A DNA stretch of 64,000 nucleotides from Paragonimus skrjabini miyazakii (lineage: Eukaryota > Platyhelminthes > Trematoda > Plagiorchiida > Troglotrematidae): NCBI GenBank assembly GCA_014338405.1, contig JTDE01002445.1, positions 59,302 to 123,301 on the forward strand, in the 5' to 3' direction. Each line of letters opens with the position of its first letter. The stretch's first letter is position 1. The notes beneath the pieces were generated by a model. That model was not told where the DNA came from and ran no database searches. It saw only the letters and a list, made by a program, of their open reading frames with translations. Position numbers and translations under genes: made by a program. Positions 14,501 through 23,061 of the stretch are shown here, piece by piece.

Positions 14501-17500
14501 GATAACGAAGAGATACTCACAATTAGTTGAGAGCTGCGTGGCGACAACTCGCCCGGGGCTCGAATCCGCAACCGTGATTAGGAGATCAGCGTCGTTACCG
14601 CCGGGCTACCTCGAGCCAGCCTTCAGTTCACCGAACACTACTAACTGTCTAATTCGGTTGCGTTTGGTACAAAGCAATATTTACAAACAATAAAAATTTG
14701 GCAATCACCTTTTTCACAGGTTTCTGTGCTACTTTAAATACTAGAGGCATCGGTTAGTTTTTTGATTTGGCAAATTGACCGGCCTTTAACTGTACGGGTG
14801 ATATTAGCAGTTATCGAACAGTTCATTTGGTTTCTCATTGAAGCCTATCCAAACAACCGGCACTATCGTCGCAACTGTGGATTATGTTTGACAGCTACAG
14901 GCTTTCGTTTGAAGTGTTATTTGCAACCCTGCTATGTGATCCAAATTTTGGACTGTTCAGCCAATGTGTGCAATGCAATGACAACTTTGCCTAACAACGT
15001 ATCTAATGACTCCTCAAGCCTGTTACATCACCACTTGCTCATGTTCTGACTGCTTGAATGTTTAACCTATCTTTCTTCTGAACGTCATCTAACAATTTTT
15101 CCACTGTCGTTCTCGGCACGCCTAGACACCTTGACCTTAACAGCCAATTTGAAAATCAGCGGAAAATTTCAAAAAGAACACTCCTTGTCGTTTGTGCCTT
15201 GTCGATACAGAATGCAGCTGAAATAACGGCAGTAACTTGGAAAACAGCCATTCAGCACAAGTTCCAAACAATGGGTAGGGGGTGAACATATGGTTCAATC
15301 CTTTAACTATCGAGTAATCCTAATGTCTTAACACAAATCAAACTACACTATTTACTGGATATAAGTTAACCCGTTTTCAACCTTGTCAAGTGTATGCGCA
15401 TATCCGTTTCACCTACTGCACAGGATATAACCAGCCAGCGGAATCTCAGTGGTCCGGATGCCTATCCGACCTGGTCAACCTTGCGCAACATGTTGTTCGA
15501 TCTGACTCAGAATTTGCATGACAACACAGACATTCAACCTGAAGTGGTTCGCATATTCGAGCGAATGCTTCTGGTCACGCATTATTACGCTACGCGGTCC
15601 GCGTTGTTGGCCAGCCAACAACAAGATTTGGGCGAGGTAAGTAGCGCGAAAGTTGTTGCAAGTTATTTTCCGACACAATTGCTCAATAAAACCAGAATAA
15701 ACATTTAGCATTCTTCAGAGAGAATTCTTTCACGAAGAGAACGAGAATATCTGATCTCGAAATTTCCTTCGAAATGAGACTTCCAGCGAAAGAATGGTTC
15801 GTTCCCAATGCATTCACAGCAGACACACGGATGGTTTGAAATTTTTAAACTGAGATCAAACAGAATATCATTTCCAGACTGTTTATACCTCTACAGCACG
15901 TGCTTCCATGTTGACATCCCTAAAAATTAGAACAATGATAATACCGTCGATCAGCATACGCGACCATGTAATGTATACTCACAACGTATGACTAAACAGC
16001 GTAATCGGCGAAGATAAGTTTTCATCATCGGCCGGAATTAGTAAATCGATCGAGAGTGGCACACAATAGGTGTGTCCAAATCGAGTAAATAATGCCCAAC
16101 ATGCCAATTCGAAAACCCCTGCAACAATACAGTGTAAAGTTGAAGGTTTTCCATGGATGACACTGACATGGAACAATTGGTAATCCTTTGAGATACGATC
16201 AAAGTTGTGGACACGAATGTGGATGGAAGAACAGCTAGAAAAATAGCGGCACACTTTAGCGTTAATAAGACATCGGTACACAATATTTGGTTGTCACCAA
16301 AATCCTATGACTGGTAGGATAACCAACATCCGACGAACAGGTAATGATAGTTATGTGAATACCATTCTTTGGTAGTTTGAAGCACTCACCAAGTAACGAA
16401 TAACTGGATGATTCCAAAATCGCAACAGTCTACTCCACTAATGGACAGTGATGTGTATAAAGCAGACTCAAGCAAATCACGCCCCTGGTAGAAATGGATC
16501 AACATTATGTGGTCGATTTTCCAGCTGAACAAATCATGTCAAAAAGATATTATCCTACTTCGTTTAGGGGTAGTTAGTCTTTGTTAGAAAGGACGCTTTC
16601 CCCTGGTTACATGCGTGTTCTCTCCAAGAAGGAACCACTGAAGAACTTGGCAGTTCCAAACAATCCATGGCCTACAAAATGCACAGAATTCGGCCAACTT
16701 TCGTTGTTCAACAACATACACATTGCCGCAACAAAGTCCTATTCACCAAGTTTGAGTGGAACAGACTGTCGGCATTGGCAGTGTTTGCTCCTCCCTTTGT
16801 AAGCAGCCGGAATGCGCGACAGTTTCATTCATCGTAGAGGTCTCAGTCCAGTGTTCCGTTCACGATTCTGTGCTGCTCACTTCCATCCTGGAAATTTTGC
16901 TTCTCATAAGAACAAACTCGCTTTCGTTATGACAGCATTCTATTGCGTACTCTCTGGTCCGAGAAAATACGAACGGCTTGTTTGAGACATCCATTTTAAG
17001 GAAAAGGACTGAGCCTAACGGAAACCGGCCTGTTTGAATGCAGTATCCATAGTCTGGGAGCGTAAGCCTGGACAAGGTCGATTCAACAAACGAGAAGAGA
17101 ATGAGGGATTTTATCACGAGGATCATTCACCTAAATCACGAAACCGCACGGATCTAGACTGATAGACCACAAATTAAAGAGAAAACCCACCACTTACCAA
17201 GAAGTGCTTTTTGTCCAGTTCCCGGCTCAAAGACTTACTATACGAGGTGGGTGATCGATGAAACCAATCAAAGGGAAATAGTGACTATATGTTGTGTTCT
17301 TTTTCCGTGGACGGATGCCTCTTAACCATCAGTTTGGGGATTGACAGAAAAAATTGCTGTCAGTCGGGTTCAGTGTTGTGTTCCTATCAGTTGACTGAAC
17401 ATTCCATGAAGCGAAGATAAGCAGCGAGACAAGGCAGTGAAGGCCAGAAACAGGATGTCTCTCAGAGGCCATAATGCTTTAACTTGCTACTCAACTGTTT

Positions 17501-20349
17501 GGTTGAAAGGTCCATGTAGTCTGACACCGATTAGTTAAGTTTAGACAGAAATTTTACGTACTTGATCACATTCTTTCCACACCTCATTACCGCTAAAGTC
17601 AGAATTGCTTTTCTTGTGGTCATTTGATGGTTAAATGGCAATGGAAGTTACAGATGGATTGTTGCGATGACGACAATCTCGTAATAGCTCTATCGACTTA
17701 ATCCATTTTCTCAATACAATTCACTCCTGGTTTTCAGCTAACCACCAAACTGAGCGTTTCGTTACTTCGTCATTCGGATATTCTGCCGGCAGATAAAGTT
17801 TTCTACGAAGCTGGAATGCAGTGTCGTGAGATGGGCTGGCACAGTATGGCATTTGTATTCTTCAATCGATACCTGGATTTGGTCGAGGCTATTGAAGATC
17901 CTGATGGATCTGCCGATGCCTTAGACAGCACAGATTTTCAGGTGAGTAACTGTAACCATAGTGTACGAATTTGTCAAACTTGAAACATTGTTACTTTGAG
18001 CCAAGTAAGTCGGACTGACAGAAAGTATGATATGAAGGTAACGCGTACATGTTCAGTCATAATCTTGTGACTAACGTAATTAGTACGTTCAGATGGAGAA
18101 CCTATGACTGAACCCGGAACATGAATCAGAGTGAGAGGTAAGTCCAGAGCCTGTGGTGGAATTTTCGCCTATTAAATAACCACTAGTTAAAAATGAGAAA
18201 TGGTTTAAAAAAAGAGGTAGCCATGGACTATAAGAGATAACTATGGGATTGGAATTCAAACAGAAAAGCCCGTAATACCAGGTGCGACACGAGATCGAAA
18301 CGGGTTCAAGAGGAAGGTCAATGAAACGAAAACATCGTTTGTAGAAAGGACATGAATTGATAACCGCACCAACTGTCTGCCTATTGTAATCGAATGAGGC
18401 TGGACGATGTTCAAAAACCACTGTGGATGACTGGATCGAGTAAAATTCATGTGATATCGATTAAAATCGTCAGATGAAAACTAGTCAGCCACGCCTGGTG
18501 TTCCACCCTTTCGCATCGCCAGTTCTGCCCCCAGTTGTGCCCATCTTAAGCCGTCCACACAAGCCCCGTCGACTTCACGGCATAACCACTGACAGTTTTA
18601 TCACGTGAACGAATCAGTTCCGATAACGTGGCACATCCGATGATTCTTTCAAGCAGATTAACCCACCTGTCACCATCGGAATGCACTGAACAGTGATAAG
18701 CAATGAGGCCTGCGAGTGACATCAAACAGAATGAGGTGTACCTGCGAGGAAATCTTCCTCGAGGTCTTTCAGCCATACTAATTTGAACTATGAAGTGCAC
18801 TCTACACATATCCTCATCCACATCCGTGACCGAACGCAGGTTGACCACTATCTCACTGATCTTGTATTACCGCTACTACCTCGACATCACTTTTTCGTGA
18901 TTCGATATAAGTTTCAGACTTTGTACGGTCCTGGATGCACAAAACAGACTAAACTAAGCAGGTTACACTCGCAAAATGAGGTAAGAAATGGAAGCGGAAA
19001 CATCGCAGTAGAGTCCCAATACTATGCGAAGGTTTACACTGACAAATTTCTCAGATGAGCCGGATCGGCAAGCGACAGTTGACTGCGGTAGCCGAGCGAT
19101 AAAGAAGAGAGTTATGGTCCAGAAAGAGACAGAGCATATACTCCCACTCCAGTGAATACAGTCATGCTTCAATGATGCTCAACAGGCGATCGCTTAACTG
19201 ACTCGGTTAGAAAGTCCGTCAGTGTAGGCTCGCTTCGGCTCTCTGCTTCATTGCATCCGTTCAACCCGCCTAGCTTGAACCACTCCATGGATATATTAGA
19301 AAACCTCCTTAGGTATTCTGAAACCAATATTGAACCACGGTATGGCAGGATCGAGTCATTTAACACTGGAAAGAGTGAAGACATGGCCAAATCACTACAC
19401 CTGTGTTTCAGGCACAACTGTATAGCAGACAATCACCTCGTATGAAATTATTTACCCTGATAGAGTAAAACCAGCGCAGTAGATCGCGGCTTTCTTATCT
19501 GCTAAACATAATGAATGGCTGAAACGTTACTGAGCAGTCTGTCACCACTGATAAGTAAGGTTTAGTTTGTCACCATTTGGACATTATTCATCGATAGTCT
19601 AATGTAATAGCTCAGACTGAAGCTTTCATTATCGATGAGCATTCAGGGAACTGAATGTCCTTCATGCCACCTCGCACTTTTTGTATCCACACCAAAATTA
19701 GCAGCTGATCCACTTCAAAAAAAATGCACATGAGCTCTTTCTAATGTCAGTTCGGCTGATTTTAGTGTTGTTGTTTGGTACAGATGAACAACAGCGAATA
19801 CGGTCAAGTGAAAATTCGTAAAAAACAGCCTGATTTTCGAGGTTCCCTCTTACTAAAGCTAATAACAAATCGTTTTCCAGTCAAACAGTTTAACAATGAA
19901 ACTAATGTACATACAAAAACCCCATCATACATGTCTAACAATTCCATCCCCTATTTATGTTAACACCTCAGGGAACGGATATCCCAATGGAGGTACCCTT
20001 ACCAGAAGAACCGTACACCACACACGAGGAACACGAATCTGTTCGAGAATGGATCCTAATGGTGTCTATGGATCAGAAATTAGATCAAACTCTACCGAAA
20101 GATGAAAGAGGTGTGTATCAAGGAGCAGCAGAGACGCCTGGCAGCACAAGTTTGTCTGCATTACCATGCATTATCACGGGCTATCCGGTGCTTCGAAACG
20201 GGTTAGAGTTTGACAAATCCAATGGAGTAGCGAACAGGGACCATTGGAACCGAATGCAGCACGTGATCAAACTTGTCCGAACAGATGAGTGTGCAGATGT
20301 GATGGAGTTCATCCATCGCTGGTATGGGAACCCCAAAGGGACATCGTGA
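2131..20349 (+). CDS. IFT172: IFT172, C-terminal part of a spliced gene (6 exons, partial at 5' end)
   Basis: Intraflagellar transport protein 172 is a subunit of the peripheral IFT-B complex that carries cargo along cilia and acts in turnaround at the ciliary tip. Exons at 2131-2517, 8135-8299, 12455-12769, 15424-15636, 17738-17941 and 19972-20349 join in phase 0 to give 553 residues and a TGA stop. The product follows the C-terminal third of animal IFT172 collinearly. Recognisable blocks include EYLRAVECYLKL, EEWSKARRVARELEPR, LHKYVAAYAATLI, QNFNIYKRIF, HYYATRSA, DKVFYEAG, MAFVFFNRYLDL, VSMDQKLDQTLPKDERG and CIITGYPVLRN. This part is helical TPR-like solenoid ending in the U-box-like C-terminal domain. 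The N-terminal WD40 propellers (human protein about 1750 residues) lie upstream of the window. Introns of 2.0-5.6 kb are full of retroelements. Identification is very secure; exon edges rest on GT/AG sites and frame. Confidence 0.95.
2935..3303 (-). mobile_element. Penelope-like element fragment, GIY-YIG domain
   Basis: The minus-strand reading contains VGLVGRKTRRVSEMIREHLP followed by an IGSSTNDTAPEIKLTRS stretch. This is the order of the GIY-YIG endonuclease module at the C-terminus of Penelope-like reverse transcriptases: GRT-R-S-R-EH, then an H-containing helix and a terminal EA-I segment. Only the 3' end of the element is present, in an IFT172 intron. Confidence 0.7.
3600..4719 (-). mobile_element. 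RTE-clade LINE, 5'-truncated, with short tandem tail
   Basis: Minus-strand frames give, in order, LTDLEYADNI (YADD box with N for D), APSKCKVLL, VEGFTYLGS, ISVRIARARIAFAKLRHL, FDHRCLCQLV, LRWLSHVLRMS and LPGWGPRDHSNRWLETL, the typical 3' half of an RTE reverse transcriptase. Several frameshifts separate them. The element ends with a TGATGATAA-type microsatellite near 3600-3640, as RTE elements do. Confidence 0.8.
4709..5140 (+). mobile_element. RTE LINE 3' fragment, inverted relative to its neighbour
   Basis: The reading MRWLSHVLRMSSNRLPYRTL, later LPGWGSRDHSNRWLETL, is the same 3' portion as the adjacent minus-strand copy (4042-3640), now on the plus strand. The copy retains about 45 nt (encoding YAEAINSLVK) that the minus-strand copy has lost. 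The shared 3' sequence ends with a GGCTCGGGCC-like block and ...CATGGCAG near 5140. Confidence 0.8.
5141..8134. other. IFT172 intron sequence, unassigned
   Basis: This is the rest of the first intron in the window. A minus-strand stretch at 6890-7480 has overlapping open frames of about 70-110 codons (for example ARQLRSGSQAWVANLIDHTS) that I cannot assign. They may be a decayed transposon. Nothing else recognised. Confidence 0.3.
8135..8299 (+). CDS. IFT172: IFT172 exon B
   Basis: This exon has 55 codons, bounded by TTTTAG|CGT and AAG|GTAGAT. It encodes RYTLAGELLLSVDRTQKAID followed by AFIAGEEWSKARRVARELEP, which aligns without gaps to the human segment ending in the YKE-LK helix. Confidence 0.95.
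8300..9519. other. IFT172 intron sequence, unassigned
   Basis: AT-rich intronic DNA. No exon, RNA gene or recognisable repeat was seen. Confidence 0.3.
9520..9655 (-). repeat. tRNA-derived SINE copy
   Basis: On the minus strand the head reads ATGGCGCAGTGATCAA (A-box-like) with AGTTCTAGTTCC about 45 nt later (B-box-like). A body containing ATATGCACTACTGACG follows. The same body phrase recurs in the copy at 10035-10190 and, more decayed, near 43500 and 48970. Confidence 0.6.
9951..10034 (-). repeat. tRNA-like sequence (tRNA pseudogene or SINE head)
   Basis: The minus strand folds like a tRNA at both ends: a 7-bp acceptor stem GGCTTCG/CGAAGCC, D arm GCTC...GAGC, and T arm GCTGG TTCGAAT CCAGC with a perfect B box. 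The middle is wrong for a functional tRNA: about 30 nt separate the D and T arms, the best anticodon stem has 7 pairs with a T-T mismatch, and position 33 is C. I therefore call it a tRNA-derived repeat, not a working tRNA gene. Confidence 0.65.
10035..10190 (-). repeat. tRNA-derived SINE copy directly upstream of the tRNA-like unit
   Basis: The minus strand begins GTGGCGTGGTGATCAATAGG (A-box-like), then GGAGCTCAAATTTTG (decayed B box) and GGATATGCACTACTGGCG. It then runs to TTTCCGAGCTCCTGGCGT, which abuts the tRNA-like unit at 10034. This suggests a composite SINE with two Pol III-type heads, or two adjacent insertions. Confidence 0.55.
10490..11400 (-). mobile_element. Penelope-like element 3' fragment (GIY-YIG domain)
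   Basis: The minus strand encodes QPKDLLPVERTSNCVCRIDC and KHCPHAYMGWTA, then ARHTLDAGHEIDVENVEVI and LVAENISYSVNK, the order of the cysteine-rich linker and GIY-YIG module of PLEs. A sister copy of the same family lies at 38340-39230 in the same orientation. Confidence 0.7.
11401..12454. other. IFT172 intron sequence, unassigned
   Basis: No exon or recognised repeat. A 63-codon open frame at 12049-12240 (with the stretch QALSDQVINNMKVTVDEQLR) matches nothing I know. Confidence 0.3.
12455..12769 (+). CDS. IFT172: IFT172 exon C
   Basis: This exon has 105 codons, bounded by CTTAG|TCT and CAG|GTAAGT. It begins SSGQAETLEGVDILSALDMY and ends NFNIYKRIFQ. Between the helix WEKCLAAAEQ and LHKYVAAYA sits an insertion of roughly 25 residues rich in Ala, Gly and Ser (about 12557-12630) that is absent from human IFT172. 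Confidence 0.95.
12770..13680. other. IFT172 intron sequence, unassigned
   Basis: No exon or recognised repeat was seen. Confidence 0.3.
13687..14160 (-). mobile_element. RTE LINE 3' end with 3'UTR
   Basis: The minus strand encodes the RTE C-terminal block MMTWRRQMKSFTKRLG and LPGWSPRDSGSRWLEML with a stop at about 13968. A 3'UTR of about 280 nt ends in a TGATGATGATAATG tail. The last about 210 nt of this UTR recur at 25443-25640, 27172-27290 and, in opposite orientation, at 36299-36505. This copy shows that the recurring repeat is an RTE 3' end. Confidence 0.8.
14530..14620 (-). repeat. tRNA-derived SINE head
   Basis: The minus strand reads GGCTCGAGGTAGCCCGGCGG (A-box-like) and, about 30 nt on, GCGGATTCGAGCCCCGGGC, which contains a near-perfect B box. 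The spacing is typical of a tRNA-derived SINE. It is a different sequence from the 9.5-10.2 kb SINEs. Confidence 0.6.
14640..15423. other. IFT172 intron sequence, unassigned
   Basis: A 95-codon open frame at 14762-15049 runs through ordinary intronic sequence and resembles no family I know. Nothing else recognised. Confidence 0.3.
15424..15636 (+). CDS. IFT172: IFT172 exon D
   Basis: This exon has 71 codons, bounded by GCACAG|GAT and GAG|GTAAGT. It encodes SGPDAYPTWSTLRNMLFDL and later MLLVTHYYATRSALLA, matching the human AYHSWADLRDVLFNL and MLLIAHYYATRSA blocks. Confidence 0.95.
15637..17737. other. IFT172 intron, with a weak THAP-like phrase
   Basis: On the plus strand near 16850-16925 the reading SRFCAAHFHPGNFASHKNKL resembles the CxxHF...DF end of a THAP zinc finger, as carried by some DNA transposons. 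The first cysteine pair and the AVP box are not visible, so this is only a hint. Nothing else recognised. Confidence 0.25.
17738..17941 (+). CDS. IFT172: IFT172 exon E
   Basis: This exon has 68 codons, bounded by TTTCAG|CTA and CAG|GTGAGT. It encodes LTTKLSVSLLRHSDILPADK, then FYEAG and MAFVFFNRYLDLVEAIEDPD, and ends STDFQ. It aligns with human IFT172 from LSVSLLRH to the HSDFQ motif. Confidence 0.95.
17942..19971. other. IFT172 intron sequence, unassigned
   Basis: Several minus-strand open frames of about 90-110 codons occur at 18089-18848 and 19169-19432. None resembles a known protein, and no splice-bounded exon of IFT172 is missing here. Confidence 0.3.
19972..20349 (+). CDS. IFT172: IFT172 terminal exon F with stop codon
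   Basis: This exon has 125 codons plus TGA, with acceptor CCTCAG|GGA. It starts GTDIPMEVPLP, equivalent to human DTDIPFEVPLP. It contains WILMVSMDQKLDQTLPKDER and the conserved ALPCIITGYPVLRNGLEF core of the U-box-like C-terminal domain. The protein ends HRWYGNPKGTS, a few residues shorter than the human tail. Confidence 0.96.
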   Translation, partial: GTDIPMEVPLPEEPYTTHEEHESVREWILMVSMDQKLDQTLPKDERGVYQGAAETPGSTSLSALPCIITGYPVLRNGLEFDKSNGVANRDHWNRMQHVIKLVRTDECADVMEFIHRWYGNPKGTS

Positions 20350-20689
20350 CGCTCATGAATTCAGAAGAAAACGGCACCCGTACACCACTCATACTGTTGT
20401 CATTGTTGCTATTTTTGCATTCCCATTCAGAGTTGCTGGTTGGTTTGCGTCCACTTTTTGTCTACCTCGTTCAGTTCTGCCTCTCTTCTGCTCCTTCTTC
20501 AAAACTATGAATCAATCAACTAATTCATTTCAAGTGTTTGGTCCGTCTTATAAAATAGATCAGCCAGTGTTCATACGATCCCCGTTGTTCTCACATATCT
20601 ACATTTAGCACTTAAAAAACAAGGAGTGACAAAATGTGAGTGGGAAAAAATATTGTATAAATTGAACAGGAAACATATGTAGAGAAATA

Positions 20690-22580
20690 CAAAAAGGAAG
20701 AGTTACGACCATGTACACAGAGATTCACAACACGAGCGCCACTGACTTCTGTTCTCCGTCATATCAGACAGCGTCCTCAATCAAGTGTTCAGCTTCCTTC
20801 GAACCTAAACCACAAAGCACGAAACACCCTACGAAAGCAAGCTTTTGTGTGACTACCTTTATATCATGAAACCTGGTCATACGCTGGTCACCAGGCTGCC
20901 TCTTCCAACCTAACCCACCATTCGCAAACAAGGCATGATGTGGCAGGCGGTAAGTCAGCATTCGTAAAATGTGGCCAAGCCAACGAAACCTGTGAGGTGA
21001 GATAAATATGCTCAGAGGTAGACAGAGTCCATCCGTTTTGAAGACACATCGGCAAACACCGTCAGTGTTGGCACGGCGTTCTCATCACACGCCGCTAATG
21101 CCTCGGAGACACCGGTGGTGGAAAACGGATACTCTATAAATATCAACCGCGCGAATGGACCAGGTTTCGAAGCCATACTATAGGACTGCTCTTACGATGG
21201 CACTATGCAGTCGGCCTTTCACAGAAAAAGATTGGGATTATGCCTACGCCACAGTTGTGTAAACTGGCAAACGCTATCCGACCCTTTGCTATGTGATTTG
21301 TGATCTCACTAGATATTTCACTAGTGATGATACAGTTCCCAAGGTACATAAACTTCTCGACTACTTCCAAATGCTCACCAGAAAGGGTGAGAGCAGTCGC
21401 AGAGTCCTGCCAATCTTACAGTAGCACCTCGCAAGGACTATGTCAAATTGACGAACTGAGGCCTCTAACCTGTCTAAGATGTTTTGGGCTCCCTGTGAAC
21501 CTTCACAGATTAGGGCGATGTCGTTTGCACACTCTATGTCTCGCAACCAAGTGACTGCGAACAAATCCAAAACATCATATTCACAGTCTATCAGGGCACA
21601 CTTTAAGATCTTGTCTACTTCAAACAGGAAAGAGGAGGCTGGACAAACCTGTCGCATCCCACTTGAGATGCCAAAGGTCGACAATACACTGACAAGCCCT
21701 AACCCTGCCCAAGGTTTGACAGTAAACTGCTTCCAGGATGTTCATATACATCTCAGGCACGTCCATCCTCGGTATACAATCCCGCGTCGAAGGCCCCTCT
21801 CATCTTCAAGAAGGCAACAACTATTGACCTTCCAAATGAATAACGGAATTCAAGCATCTAACCAAGTGTGAAAATATGACAAATGCAGCCACGGCCACGG
21901 TGAAACCTAACTTGTTCCCTACGTGTTCCGCTTAGTCTACGAAGTACAACGGATGCGAACAACTTTGACGCAATGGGAATCAGACCAAATCCTCGGTGAC
22001 TGGCACACGAAGTACAAGAGCCCCTTTTTGAAAGTGAAGATGATGTTAGTCAAATCCCAGTCATTTGGAACAACTTCACTGATTCGGAGTTTCTGGAGCA
22101 GAGCCATCAGCTCTTTAACTAAGGCTTAACCTTTATCTACAGGAAGAGATTCACCTGGGTCGGCTTCCTTGTGATGCTTCAGAAACTTGATCTGAAGCGA
22201 AACTTCTGCTTCGGAGGATGGAGAAACGTCAACAGATCAATAAGCAAAGACAGAGCCTGAAGGCGTAGCCGATGGCGCAGGTGGCCAGTTGAACTGTTGT
22301 TGGAAGTGCTCAGTCCAGTGTCCTAAGCGTCGTTGCAGGTTACTAACAGACTCAATACTGGCTTCGCAGATTACCTCGCTCACACTTATCAGTTAAGATG
22401 GAAATGCTTCCAACAGTTCCCGGCCTGTTTCATCTCGATAACACGTTGTGTGCACCAGACCTTATGATCCTCTCGTAGTTGCTTCCGGAGCTCCGGGCGA
22501 GCAGCCTTTCTGGCCAAGCTGTACCTACTGTTCAAGTCTCCAGCCAACACTACACTCGTAACACTAGGTTCATTAAATTC
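20690..22580 (-). mobile_element. Decayed RTE-clade LINE between the two gene 3' ends
   Basis: The minus strand carries, in order, a linker (SLARKAARPELRKQLREDHK), LGHWTEHFQQQFNWP, ALVKELMALLQK, MYMNILEAVY, the ISSGMRQVCPASSFLF block (RT motif B), LRDIECANDIALIC (motif C, YADD degenerated to CAND) and a 3' block near 20900. There are many frameshifts and stops. It fills most of the 2.56 kb between the IFT172 and ECI2 stop codons. Confidence 0.75.
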
Positions 22581-22911
22581 CGTTTGATAGCAATGATCGT
22601 GATGGCTGGTTATTTCCTGATTAACTAAACGTTAAGTTCCTCAGGTTTGGCAGCCAAGTTCGACAGAAAAGCCGATAATCAGATCATGTACAATGTTAAT
22701 CAACCGATGGAGAAGTAGACAAATAAAACTGTAAAGCACACAAACGAATTTCAGTGTACTAATATTACTATGGATTTCGAGAGTTCACGGTTATGACAAA
22801 ACACATAAGTCGTAAAGTAACACAGTCCGAATAAACCTGATTGAACAGTCGGATCCTGAGATAAAGCAGAGCGTTTCTGAGACAGTTGACAAATCAGGTG
22901 AGGTGTATTTA

Positions 22912-23061
22912 TCATTTGACCCGTTGAAGAAAATTTGTGATTGCCTGAATACATTCTGGAGAGGTCCATCGTTCTGCCAATCGATCACATTCCATTTTGT
23001 TAACAGAGTACAATAATTCACGATCTCTTGTGCGCATGATCTCTTTGGAGAAGACCAACGT
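22912..23061 (-). CDS. ECI2: ECI2 terminal exon 8 with stop codon
   Basis: This exon has 49 codons plus TGA, with acceptor ATTACAG|ACG. It encodes TLVFSKEIMRTRDRELLYSV, NKMECDRLAERW, and SPECIQAITNFLQRVK, matching human RISKEVIRKREREKLHAV to the C-terminus. The final residues are RVK, not SKL. Confidence 0.93.
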   Translation of the reverse strand, partial: TLVFSKEIMRTRDRELLYSVNKMECDRLAERWTSPECIQAITNFLQRVK

